A DNA stretch of 64,000 bases from AP-15 sp963703665 (GTDB lineage: Bacteria; Pseudomonadota; Alphaproteobacteria; ATCC43930; CGMCC-115725). Where the stretch lies: assembly GCA_963703665.1 (NCBI GenBank), contig CAVPFB010000006.1, positions 310,001 to 374,000 on the forward strand, read 5' to 3'. Below, piece after piece: positions 9,076 through 17,308 of this stretch. Below the pieces are notes generated by a model, which was given only the letters and a program-made list of their open reading frames with translations, did not search any database and had not been told where the DNA came from. The translations under genes were made by a program, and so were the position numbers. The first letter of the stretch is position 1, and each line of letters begins with the position of its first letter.

Positions 9076-9112
9076 CGGGCGGACGGTCTGCGGCGGTCGA
9101 TTTGGGGGCGCT

Positions 9113-9141
9113 AGCTAGGGATTTGAGGCCGGGCCTGTCAA
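9113..9141 (-). promoter_or_regulatory. sigma-70-like promoter for metX
   Basis: On the minus strand a perfect TTGACA (9136-9141) is followed after 17 bases by CTAGCT (9113-9118), a weak -10. The predicted transcript start would leave a leader of only about 30 bases before the metX ATG, too short for a SAM riboswitch. Confidence 0.5.
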
Positions 9142-9216
9142 CGTTTTCTTTGATTTCGCCCGGTCGGGCCTCTACTACTGTCGCCCTCCGACCGCGCCCC
9201 GACCGCCAACGAGACC

Positions 9217-10104
9217 ATGTCCAGCACCCTGTCCGATCTTGCAGATCTGCGCCGGCACATCGACGAGATCGACGACCGGATGCACGAGCTCTTGATCGCG
9301 CGCGCCGCGATTGTCGGCGAGGTCGCCGCCAACAAGCAGGCCCATGGTACGGGTACGGACCCGGCGTTCTATCAGCCGGCGCGCGAGGCGCAGATCCTGC
9401 GCCGGCTGGCCGCACGGCACCACGGGGCACTGCCGTTCGCCAGCGTCGTGCGCATGTGGCGCGAGATGTTGGCGGCGACGGTCCGGCTCGAAACCGGGTT
9501 CGCGGTCGCGGTGTTCGCTCCGGCCGAAGAGCAGGGTTTCTGGGATCTCGCGCGCGACCATTACGGCAGCCTGACACCAATGTCGGCCTATCGCTCGACC
9601 AGCCAGGTGATCCGCGCCGTGCGCGAAGGTCGCGCCTCGGTCGGCGTCCTGCCGATGCCGCAGGAGGGCGATCCTGATCCGTGGTGGCGTCAACTGCTGT
9701 CGCCTGACGAGGACGCCCCGCGGGTCATCGCCCGGCTGCCGTTCGGCGCCCATGGCAACGCCCGAAGCGGCGGCGACGCGCTGGCAATCGGCCGCGGCGC
9801 GCAGCACGAGACCGACAGCGACCGGACGTTCTTCGCCATCGAATCGGCGGCCTGCACCAGCCGGGAGCGGTTTCTCGACCTGTTGGCGTCGGTCGATCTC
9901 GCCTGCACCTTTTTCGCCTGCTGGGAACATGCCGACGGGGCCGTCAGTCTGATCGAGGTCGAGGGGCTGGTGCGTCTTTGCGATCCGCGGCTGCAGAACT
10001 TCCGTGCGCGGCTCGGCGCGACGCTGCACCGCCTGCTGCCGTTCGGCGGCTACGCCTTGCCGCTGCCCGCGGCGGCGCTCTCGGCCGGCGTCGCGACCGG
10101 CTGA
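9217..10104 (+). CDS. chorismate mutase with a prephenate-dehydratase-like C-terminal domain
   Basis: The first ~95 residues are an AroQ-type helical chorismate mutase domain: LADLRRHIDEIDDRMHELL, then an Arg/Lys helix (VAANKQAHG) and YQPAREAQILRRL. Chorismate mutase turns chorismate into prephenate. Residues from about 95 to 200 (FAVAVFAPAEEQGF, VREGRASVGVLPM) resemble the periplasmic-binding-like fold of prephenate dehydratase, and SDRTFFAIE occupies the place of its substrate motif. The Thr-Arg-Phe signature is not intact, so dehydratase activity is doubtful. hisC and tyrA follow on the same strand, 7 and 133 bp apart, forming an aromatic amino acid group. Confidence 0.78.
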   Translation: MSSTLSDLADLRRHIDEIDDRMHELLIARAAIVGEVAANKQAHGTGTDPAFYQPAREAQILRRLAARHHGALPFASVVRMWREMLAATVRLETGFAVAVFAPAEEQGFWDLARDHYGSLTPMSAYRSTSQVIRAVREGRASVGVLPMPQEGDPDPWWRQLLSPDEDAPRVIARLPFGAHGNARSGGDALAIGRGAQHETDSDRTFFAIESAACTSRERFLDLLASVDLACTFFACWEHADGAVSLIEVEGLVRLCDPRLQNFRARLGATLHRLLPFGGYALPLPAAALSAGVATG

Positions 10105-10111
10105 ACCCCCT

Positions 10112-11215
10112 ATGAGCCGCAGCACCGGCCCGACGCCGCGCCCGGGCATCCTCGACATAGCACCCTATGTCGGCGGCGAGGCCACGATCGCCGGCGTCGA
10201 GCGGCCGATCCGGCTCGCCTCGAACGAAAGCGCGCTCGGCCCGAGCCCCAAGGCGATTGCCGCCTATCTGGCGCTGGCCCATGAGGTCCGCCGTTACCCC
10301 GAAGGCAGCGCCCTGCAATTGCGCCAGGCGATCGGGCGCCGGCACGGGCTCGACCCGGCGCGCATCGTCTGCGGCGCCGGCTCGGACGAGCTGATCGCGC
10401 TCTTGCTGCGCTCGTATGCCGGCCCCGGCGACGAGGTGCTCTGCAGCCGCCACGGCTTTCTGATGTACCCGATCGGCGCCCTGTCTGTCGGCGCCACCCC
10501 GGTCTTCGCCCCCGAGCGCGACCTGACCGCCGATGTCGACGCGCTCCTGGCCCAAATCACGCCGCGCACCCGAATCCTGTTCATTGCCAATCCGAACAAC
10601 CCAACCGGCACCTATCTCGGCGCCGACGAACTATCCCGGCTGCATCGGGGGCTGCCGCCCTCGGTGGTCTTGGCGATTGACGCCGCCTATGCCGAATTCG
10701 TCAACCGGAACGATTACGAGGCCGGCGCCGCCCTCGTCGAGCGGGCCGACAACGTCGTCATGCTGCGCACCTTTTCAAAGATTTACGCGCTGGCCGGGCT
10801 GCGTCTCGGCTGGGGCTACTTTCCGTCGGCGATCGCCGACGTTCTGAACCGGATGCGCGGGCCGTTCAATGTTTCGACGCCGGCAGTGGCGGCCGGCATC
10901 GCCGCGGTCGAGGACACGGCGGCGCTGGCCCGCGCGCGCGCTCACAACGATCGCTGGCTGCCGTGGTTCTCCGAGCGGCTCGCCGCAATCGGCATCCCGC
11001 TGACCCCGAGCGTCGGCAATTTCGTCCTGCCGCGCTTTGCCGCCGAGCCCGGCCATGACGCCGAGGCGGCGTTTGCCTTTCTGCAATCCCGCGGCATCCT
11101 GACCCGCAAGGTGACGGCCTACGGATTGCCGCAGTATCTGCGGATCTCGATCGGAACCGGTGAGGAGATGGAAAAGGTGGCGGCGGCGCTCGGCGAATTC
11201 ATGGGCAGGCGATGA
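10112..11215 (+). CDS. hisC: histidinol-phosphate / aromatic aminotransferase
   Basis: This is a fold-type I PLP aminotransferase of 367 residues. Recognisable motifs are RLASNESALGPSPKA near the N-terminus, NPNNPTGTYLG, the DAAYAEF block and the PLP-lysine region TFSKIYALAGLRLGW. The start at ATG 10112, 7 bp after the mutase stop, removes a long non-conserved extension. Family members use histidinol phosphate and often also aromatic 2-oxo acids. Its place between a chorismate mutase and tyrA suggests phenylalanine/tyrosine synthesis here, although a histidine role is not excluded. Confidence 0.9.
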   Translation: MSRSTGPTPRPGILDIAPYVGGEATIAGVERPIRLASNESALGPSPKAIAAYLALAHEVRRYPEGSALQLRQAIGRRHGLDPARIVCGAGSDELIALLLRSYAGPGDEVLCSRHGFLMYPIGALSVGATPVFAPERDLTADVDALLAQITPRTRILFIANPNNPTGTYLGADELSRLHRGLPPSVVLAIDAAYAEFVNRNDYEAGAALVERADNVVMLRTFSKIYALAGLRLGWGYFPSAIADVLNRMRGPFNVSTPAVAAGIAAVEDTAALARARAHNDRWLPWFSERLAAIGIPLTPSVGNFVLPRFAAEPGHDAEAAFAFLQSRGILTRKVTAYGLPQYLRISIGTGEEMEKVAAALGEFMGRR

Positions 11216-11237
11216 TGTTCGTTGATCGTACCTGCCT

Positions 11238-11317
11238 CGTCATTCCCGCGAAAGCGGGAACCCAGGAGCAAAGGTGTCGAGCACCCGCCCTGGACCCCCG
11301 CTTGCGCGGGGGCGACG
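11238..11317. repeat. dispersed inverted-repeat element, copy 3
   Basis: The arms CGTCATTCCCGCGAAAGCGG and GGACCCCCGCTTGCGCGGGG are inverted relative to each other. The element lies between hisC and tyrA, the third time it separates genes that would normally be co-transcribed. Confidence 0.8.
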
Positions 11318-11348
11318 AAATTATCGTGGAACTCACGGCTCCCCGGCG

Positions 11349-12234
11349 ATGAACGGAAAGTTGTTCGACCGGGTGGCGCTGATCGGGGTCGGGCTGATCG
11401 GTTCGTCCCTGGCCCGCGTGCTCCGCCGCGACAGCCCCGAAACGACGATCGTCGCCTGCGCCCGGCAGCCGGGAGACTCTGGCCGCGGTGCGGCGTCTCG
11501 AACTCGCCGACGCAACCACGCACGACCCGGCGGCGGCGGCGGCGGACGCCGACCTCGTGGTGGTCGCGACCCCGATCTCGGCCTACGCCGAAATCGGCCG
11601 CAAAATTGGTCCGGCCCTTAAACCGGGCGCGATCCTGACCGATGTCGGCTCGGTCAAGGAGGCGGTGATCCGCGACCTCGGCCCGCATGTGCCGGCGGGC
11701 GTCGATTTCGTCCCCGGCCATCCGGTCGCCGGCACCGAGCATTCCGGCCCCGAAGCGGGCTTTGCCGAACTGTTCCGCGACCGCTGGTGCATCCTGATCC
11801 CGTTGCCCGAGACCGCCCCGGCGGCGGTGGCCAGGGTCGGCCGGATGTGGGAAGGGGCCGGCATGCGGGTGGTGACGATGGAGGCCGCGCATCACGACCG
11901 GGTGCTGGCGATGACCTCGCATCTGCCGCATCTGATCGCCTATACGATCGTCGGCACCGCGACCAGCCTCGAGGAGAGCCTCAAATCCGAGGTCATCGCG
12001 TTTTCCGCCAGCGGCTTTCGCGACTTCACCCGGATCGCCGCCTCCGACCCGGTGATGTGGCGCGATATTTTTCTCAACAACCGCGAGGCCGTGCTCGAAA
12101 TCCTGCAGCGCTTCAGCGAAGACCTGACCGCCCTGCAGCGCGCGATCCGCTGGGGCGAAGGCGACACTCTGCAGGAGCTGTTCACCAGGACCCGGGCCAT
12201 CCGCCGCTCGATCATCGAGGCGAAACAGGCCTGA
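11349..12234 (+). CDS. tyrA: prephenate/arogenate dehydrogenase, one frameshift
   Basis: TyrA oxidatively decarboxylates prephenate or arogenate towards tyrosine. The N-terminal NAD(P)-binding motif VALIGVGLIGSSLARVL starts at residue ~9. After the shift come DADLVVVATPISAY, ILTDVGSVK, the substrate-binding VPGHPVAGTEHSG and the C-terminal helical region with MTSHLPHLIAYT and FRDFTRIAASDP. A single extra base in the run near 11469-11474 links the two frames and gives 294 residues, typical length. The ATG at 11349 is the only start preceding the Rossmann motif without running into the repeat. Confidence 0.9.
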
Positions 12235-12314
12235 GGGTGCGCTCATCCATTGGGTAGGAGTGCCGTATCCTCCGCGCAGCCGGCGGGCCGGCTCCTGATT
12301 TTATTGGGAGTACG

Positions 12315-12740
12315 ATGGGAAAAGTCGGAAAGACAAAGGTGGGCCTTCGGTTCGTCAGCGATAACCTCGATCCGCAGTCCGTCACTGCTTTGTTGGGGCG
12401 TAAAGCATCCGGAGGATGGCGAGCGGGAGAGATGAAGTTTGGTCGTCCGGCCAAGTTTGGATCGTGGCATCTCGACAGTGATCCACTTCTCCCGAGCGAT
12501 CTCGACATTCGAATCAGAGACTTGCTCGCCTCTGTCTCCTCCGACATCGCCGTTTGGAACAAACTGACACAGCAACACCATGCCGATCTCTTCTGCGGCC
12601 TCTTTCTGACTGAGAGTAACCAAGGGCTCGTGCTGACGCCCGATACGATGGCTGCGATAGCGCTGCGCGCTCTCAAGCTGTCATTGGACATTTACGGTTC
12701 ATCCGACACGGATGAACCGGTTGGGGAGTTAAGTATATAG
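12315..12740 (+). CDS. DUF4279 domain protein
   Basis: This 141-residue protein matches the DUF4279 family: an N-terminal VGLRFVSDNLDPQSVTALLG strand-helix block, a GSWHLDSD turn, and the C-terminal DLFCGLFLTESNQGLVLTPD and LSLDIYG blocks. The function of the family is unknown. Base composition is visibly lower in GC than the neighbouring genes, which suggests acquisition from elsewhere. An 11-bp perfect palindrome lies inside the 3' end of the gene (12695-12719). Confidence 0.8.
   Translation: MGKVGKTKVGLRFVSDNLDPQSVTALLGRKASGGWRAGEMKFGRPAKFGSWHLDSDPLLPSDLDIRIRDLLASVSSDIAVWNKLTQQHHADLFCGLFLTESNQGLVLTPDTMAAIALRALKLSLDIYGSSDTDEPVGELSI
12695..12719. repeat. 11-bp perfect hairpin in the 3' end of the DUF4279 gene
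   Basis: CGGTTCATCCG and CGGATGAACCG are separated by the three bases ACA. The palindrome lies within coding sequence 21 bases before the stop. No T-tract follows. It may act as a transcript-end stabiliser or attenuate readthrough into the osmoprotectant operon. Confidence 0.6.
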
Positions 12741-12848
12741 TTGCTGTTTTATCAGCGGAAGACCGGCCCATCGGTAAGATGCCATACCGGCGAAGGCCGG
12801 TCCCATGGCACAAGCGGCCGGCCTCCGCCGGGAAGACGAGAATGCAGC

Positions 12849-13772
12849 ATGCGGTTGCTCTTAATTCTTGTGCTTTGTGCAGCGGCGATGCCGACCGTGA
12901 TGCCGCAGGTGGCTTCGGCGGCGGCGGCGCCGGTCGTGGTCGCCTCGAAGATCGACACCGAGGGGGCGCTGCTCGGCAACATGATCCTCGACGTGCTCGG
13001 GTCGCACGGCATTCCGGTGCGCAACCGCATCCAGCTCGGGCCAACCAACATCGTGCGCGTCGCGATCCTCGCCGGGCAGATCGACATCTATCCCGAATAC
13101 ACCGGCAACGGCGCCTTGTTCTTTCACCTGGAAAAGGACCCGGTGTGGAAGAGCCGGACGCGCGGCTGTGTCGAGACCGCCAGGCTCGACCGCGAGCACA
13201 ATCATCTCGTCTGGCTCGCCCCGGCGCCGGCTAACAACACCTGGGTCATCGCCGTGCGCAAAGACCTCGCCCAGCGCGCTCACCTGGCGACGATGAGCGA
13301 TTTCGCCCGATACGTGAATGGCGGGGGTTCCATCAAGCTCGCCGCCTCCGCCGAGTTTGTCGAAAGCCCGTCGGCCTTGCCGGCGTTCGAGGCGAGCTAC
13401 GGCTTTCGGCTGAGCGACCGGCAATTGCTGACCTTGTCGGGCGGCAACACCTCGGCCACCCTGCGCGCTGCGGCCGAGGGGATGTCGGGGGTCGACGCCG
13501 CGATGGCCTACGGCACCGACGGCGCCATTGCCGCGCTCGGCCTCGTCGCCCTCCGCGACGACCGGGGGGCGCAGATCGTCTATGCCCCGGCCCCGGTGGT
13601 TCGCGAAACGACGCTGCAGCAATACCCGCAAATCGCCGGCCTCCTCGACCCGGTCTTCGCCACCCTGACCATCGAGACCTTGCAGCGGCTCAACGCCGCG
13701 ATCGCGGTCGACGGCGAGGATGCCGCCGCGGTCGCAGCCTCCTATCTGAAGTCGAAGCATTTTCTGCCTTGA
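12849..13772 (+). CDS. osmoprotectant ABC transporter substrate-binding protein (OsmF/YehZ type)
   Basis: A signal peptide (MRLLLILVLCAAAMPTVMPQ, cleavage near ASA) precedes a periplasmic binding protein of the glycine betaine/choline OpuAC-like fold. Family blocks are VVASKIDTEGALLGNMI, the aromatic-containing IDIYPEYTGNGALFF and the AMAYGTDGAI region. The order binding protein, permease, ATPase, permease that follows is the YehZYXW/OsmF arrangement. The gene overlaps the downstream permease by four bases. It probably binds quaternary ammonium compounds; affinity and ligand are not readable from sequence. Confidence 0.88.
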   Translation: MRLLLILVLCAAAMPTVMPQVASAAAAPVVVASKIDTEGALLGNMILDVLGSHGIPVRNRIQLGPTNIVRVAILAGQIDIYPEYTGNGALFFHLEKDPVWKSRTRGCVETARLDREHNHLVWLAPAPANNTWVIAVRKDLAQRAHLATMSDFARYVNGGGSIKLAASAEFVESPSALPAFEASYGFRLSDRQLLTLSGGNTSATLRAAAEGMSGVDAAMAYGTDGAIAALGLVALRDDRGAQIVYAPAPVVRETTLQQYPQIAGLLDPVFATLTIETLQRLNAAIAVDGEDAAAVAASYLKSKHFLP

Positions 13773-14977
13773 CCCCGCAAATCCTTCCGGCAACGCGGCG
13801 CCCTCCCCTCCCCTTCCCGATCGGCATCCGCAACCAGGTGCTGTTGGCTTTAGTGATCGGCGCGGCGGTGGCGGCACTCGCCTCCGGGTTCGCCGTCGTG
13901 GCCCCAAACCGGCTGGTCTCGGGCCGGCCGATCGCGCTGTGGGCGGCGGCCGGCACCGCCCCGAGCGCCGCGATTGCGGTGCTGGGCGCGCTGCTGCTGA
14001 TCGCTTCACTGTCGCCGCCGGGCAAGAGGCTCCATTCGGGGGTGGCATTGGTGGCGGCTGCGCTGCTGTTGCTGACCATGGCAGCGGTCGGGCAGGCCGC
14101 CCGCGCCATCGGCCTTCACGCCGGGCCGGCGGCGCGAGTTTCGCCCGGCGCGGCGTTCTGGATCATCGCCGCTTGCTCGGCACTCGCGGTCGTCGACGCC
14201 TTGCAGCGCCTTGGCGCCGGCCCGCTCCCACGGCTGCTGGCGGTGGCCGCGATCGGCGCCGCCGCGGCGGGACTGGCGCTGGCCGGCACCTTCGACCAGC
14301 TTTCGATCGTCCGCGAATACGCGACCCGACATCAGCTCTTCGCCGCTGCGCTGAGCCGGCACGTGGCCCTGGTGGCGGGATCGGTCGGGCCGGCGCTGGC
14401 GATCGGCTGTCCGCTCGGCATCGCCGCCACCCGAGTTCCGCGCCTGCAAGGCCCTATCTTCGGCGCCCTCAACCTGCTGCAGACGGTGCCCTCGATCGCC
14501 CTCTTCGGGCTGCTGATCGTGCCGCTCTCGGCACTGTCGACGGCGGTGCCGGGGCTCGCCGCGCTCGGCGTCGGCGGCATCGGCCCGGCGCCGGCGATTA
14601 TCGCGCTGGTGCTCTACGCGCTGTTGCCGATCGTGCGCAACACCACGGCCGGGCTGGCCGGCATCGACCGCGCCGTTATCGACGCCGCCCGCGGGATCGG
14701 GCTGAGCGCGCGGCAGATCCTGTGGCGGGTCGAGCTGCCGCTGGCGCTGCCGGTGCTGCTCGCCGGGCTGCGTATTGTCGTCGTGCAGGCGATCGGGCTC
14801 GCCGTCGTTGCCGCCCTGATCGGCGCCGGCGGTCTCGGCACCTTCGTCTTCGAGGGGCTCGGCCAATACGCGATCGATCTTGTTCTGCTCGGCGCCCTGC
14901 CGGCGATCTTCCTGGCGCTGGCCGCCGATCTCGTGCTGCAGACCCTCGCCGCCCTGCTGACCCGCCGCACCGCCTGA
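13769..14977 (+). CDS. osmoprotectant ABC transporter permease (YehY type)
   Basis: Translation starts at TTG 13769, overlapping the binding-protein stop. The protein (402 residues) has an N-terminal region with about four hydrophobic helices (to about residue 185) not found in short permeases, as in YehY. This is followed by a typical BPD-type permease domain whose EAA-like loop reads IDAARGIGLSARQILWRVEL. It overlaps the ATPase gene by one base. It forms the inner-membrane channel together with the second permease at 15907. Confidence 0.87.
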   Translation: MTPQILPATRRPPLPFPIGIRNQVLLALVIGAAVAALASGFAVVAPNRLVSGRPIALWAAAGTAPSAAIAVLGALLLIASLSPPGKRLHSGVALVAAALLLLTMAAVGQAARAIGLHAGPAARVSPGAAFWIIAACSALAVVDALQRLGAGPLPRLLAVAAIGAAAAGLALAGTFDQLSIVREYATRHQLFAAALSRHVALVAGSVGPALAIGCPLGIAATRVPRLQGPIFGALNLLQTVPSIALFGLLIVPLSALSTAVPGLAALGVGGIGPAPAIIALVLYALLPIVRNTTAGLAGIDRAVIDAARGIGLSARQILWRVELPLALPVLLAGLRIVVVQAIGLAVVAALIGAGGLGTFVFEGLGQYAIDLVLLGALPAIFLALAADLVLQTLAALLTRRTA

Positions 14978-15900
14978 TGATCGAGCTCGATCGCGTCACC
15001 AAGCGCTATGACGGCCGCGCGGTCGTCGAGGATCTCTCGCTGGAGATTGCCGCCGGCGAGTTCTGCGTGTTGCTCGGCTCCTCGGGCTGCGGCAAGTCGA
15101 CGACCCTGCGCATGATCAATCGCCTGGTCGCGGCCGACGCTGGGACGATCCGGGTCGGCGGCGAGGACGTGACCCGCCTCCCGGTCGAGGCATTGCGCCG
15201 GCGCATCGGCTACGCGATCCAATCGACCGGGCTGTTTCCGCATTGGGATGTCGAGGACAACATCGCCACCGTGCCGCGCCTGCTCAAATGGCCGGCGGCG
15301 CGGGTCGCGGCGCGCGTGAGCGAGCTGCTCGAGCTGTTGCGGCTCGATCCGGCGATGTATCGCGCCAAATACCCGCACCAGCTTTCGGGCGGCGAGCAGC
15401 AGCGCGTCGGCGTCGCCCGCGCGCTCGCCGCCGATCCCGAGCTGCTGCTGATGGACGAGCCCTTTGCCGCGGTCGACCCGATCACCCGCGACGCATTGCA
15501 GGGCGAGCTCGCGCGGATTCACCGGGCGACGCGAAAGACCATCGTGTTCGTGACCCACGATATCGAGGAGGCGTTGCGGCTGGCGACGTCGATCGCGATC
15601 ATGAACGAGGGCCATATCGCCCAGCTCGGCACCCCGCTCGAGCTGCTCGAGCATCCGGCGAACGATTTCGTCAGCGAGTTCATCGGCCATCAAGGTCTCG
15701 GCCTAAAGCTCCTCTCGGTGCGCAAGATCGCCGACCACCTGCGCCGCGGCGAGGGCGCCGCGGGCGAGCCCTTACCACCCGACGCCAGCTTGCGCGACGC
15801 GCTGTCGGCGATGACCGCGCGCCATACCGACCGGCTGCCGGTCGCCGACGCCGAGGGCCGCTCGCTCGGCGTCATCGACTTGTCCGATCTGGTGCGGTGA
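14977..15900 (+). CDS. osmoprotectant ABC transporter ATP-binding protein (YehX type)
   Basis: The 307-residue ATPase has Walker A GSSGCGKST (34-42), the Q-loop YAIQSTGLFPHW, signature LSGGEQQ (136-142), Walker B LLLMDEP (157-162) and the H-loop His194. The region from about 235 to the end resembles a CBS-type domain (LRDALSAMTARHTDRLPVAD), which in OpuA-like ATPases senses ionic strength. The start codon shares its A with the upstream permease stop (TGATG). It energises uptake of osmoprotectants. Confidence 0.92.
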   Translation: MIELDRVTKRYDGRAVVEDLSLEIAAGEFCVLLGSSGCGKSTTLRMINRLVAADAGTIRVGGEDVTRLPVEALRRRIGYAIQSTGLFPHWDVEDNIATVPRLLKWPAARVAARVSELLELLRLDPAMYRAKYPHQLSGGEQQRVGVARALAADPELLLMDEPFAAVDPITRDALQGELARIHRATRKTIVFVTHDIEEALRLATSIAIMNEGHIAQLGTPLELLEHPANDFVSEFIGHQGLGLKLLSVRKIADHLRRGEGAAGEPLPPDASLRDALSAMTARHTDRLPVADAEGRSLGVIDLSDLVR

Positions 15901-15906
15901 GAGCGC

Positions 15907-16650
15907 ATGCGCGGCGGCCGGATGCTTCGCAGTCCAATTCTTTGGGTCGGGCTGCTGTTTGCCGCGCTGCTGCTGCGGATGGACGCGTTGCGGCCGTTTT
16001 TCCACTGGGCGTTTCCGGGGGTCGAGCCGGTCGTCTACGACCGCGCCAGCTTTCTCGAGCTGTTTTTGTCGCATCTGCGGCTGGTCGCGACCGCGAGCCT
16101 CGCCGCAATCGTGGTCGGCGTGTCGCTTGCGGTCTTTGTCACCCGCCCGGCCGGTCGCGACTTTCGCACCATGGTCGATCTCGTCGCCGCAATCGGGCAA
16201 ACCTTTCCGCCGGTCGCGGTGCTGGCGATCGCGGTGCCGCTGATCGGCTTTGGCGCGCGCCCGACGATCATTGCCCTCTTTGTCTACAGCCTGTTGCCGA
16301 TCATCGAAAACGCGGTCACCGGCCTCGAAGGCGTGCCGCGGGCGGTGCGCGACGCGGCCGACGGGATGGGGCTCTCGGCCTGGCAGCGGCTGCGTGCGGT
16401 CGAGCTGCCATTGGCGGCGCCGGTCATCCTCGCCGGGATCAGAGTGTCGGTCACGATCGCAATCGGCACCGCGACGATCGGCTCGACCGTCGGCGCGCTG
16501 ACCCTCGGCACGCCGATTTTCGACGGCCTGGTCGCGAACAAGCTGCCGTTCGTGATCGAGGGGGCGGTGCTGGTGGCGCTGTTCGCGATCCTGACCGACA
16601 TGCTGTTCGCCCGCCTCGACCGCCGGCTGCGCCGCGGCATGCCGGCCTGA
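15907..16650 (+). CDS. osmoprotectant ABC transporter permease (YehW type)
   Basis: A 247-residue inner-membrane permease with about six hydrophobic segments and the EAA loop VRDAADGMGLSAWQRLRAVEL. It starts six bases after the ATPase stop and closes the four-gene transporter operon. It pairs with the longer permease at 13769 to form the translocation pore. Downstream it converges with the minus-strand HdeD-like gene with no gap. Confidence 0.88.
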   Translation: MRGGRMLRSPILWVGLLFAALLLRMDALRPFFHWAFPGVEPVVYDRASFLELFLSHLRLVATASLAAIVVGVSLAVFVTRPAGRDFRTMVDLVAAIGQTFPPVAVLAIAVPLIGFGARPTIIALFVYSLLPIIENAVTGLEGVPRAVRDAADGMGLSAWQRLRAVELPLAAPVILAGIRVSVTIAIGTATIGSTVGALTLGTPIFDGLVANKLPFVIEGAVLVALFAILTDMLFARLDRRLRRGMPA

Positions 16651-17241
16651 TTACCTCTTTTCCGGCGCCATCATGCGCGCCGACAACGCGGTCATGATCA
16701 AGGACAGTCCGAGAAACACCATGTTGATGCCGACCAGCAGGCCGATCGCCCAGCCGGCCGAGCTCGGCCAGCCATCCCAGATCAGATAGGCGAGCAACAG
16801 GTCGACAAGGCCGCTGAACAGCACCCACCCCCAGCTCGGCAGATGGCGCCGGTGCTCGATCGCCAGCAGGATCGCGGCGATCCCCTGGATCAGGAAAAAC
16901 GCCGCCAGCCAGATCGTCAGGGTCAACACCCCGGCGAGCGGCCGCAGCAGCAGCACGAGGCCGAGCGCCACCGCCAGCACGGCCGTCAACAGCGACCAGC
17001 CGAAACCCGGCATCGCGCGATGCTGCAATACCGAGATCGTGCGAAAGATGCCGCCGATGAAGAACAGCCAGCCGATAAAGATCGTGATCGCCAGGCTGGC
17101 GATCTCGGGCACGGCGATCGCCACGAGCCCGAGCACCACCATGACGAGGCCCTCGGCGAGAAAAAGTTTCCAATGCGCATGGATCGCATCGGCGAACCGA
17201 TGCCGGATCCCGTCGAGATCGGGGAGGGTCGGATTGCTCAT
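16651..17241 (-). CDS. HdeD-like membrane protein (DUF308)
   Basis: The 196-residue protein has three DUF308 repeats, each a pair of helices, with the typical motifs VMVVLGLVAIAVP, FIGWLFFIGGIF and LVDLLLAYLIW. HdeD-family proteins are inner-membrane proteins linked to acid or general stress; their mechanism is unknown. The ATG at 17241 is preferred over an upstream in-frame codon because of the AGAGGTGA site before it. It is not in an operon with the transporter, which is convergent. Confidence 0.87.
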   Translation of the reverse strand: MSNPTLPDLDGIRHRFADAIHAHWKLFLAEGLVMVVLGLVAIAVPEIASLAITIFIGWLFFIGGIFRTISVLQHRAMPGFGWSLLTAVLAVALGLVLLLRPLAGVLTLTIWLAAFFLIQGIAAILLAIEHRRHLPSWGWVLFSGLVDLLLAYLIWDGWPSSAGWAIGLLVGINMVFLGLSLIMTALSARMMAPEKR

Positions 17242-17308
17242 CAGCGTCACCTCTGGACCACGCACTCACGGCCGCGTCGCCGACGGCACCTCGGAAAAGT
17301 CGCGGCGC

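Noticed and set aside
9076..9216. SAM-II or other riboswitch upstream of metX
   Set aside because: The predicted leader is only about 30 bases, and no pseudoknot-type motif is seen.
13939..15900. A 653-residue frame leading into the ABC ATPase
   Set aside because: The first half is the permease gene out of frame. The ATPase starts at its own ATG 14977.
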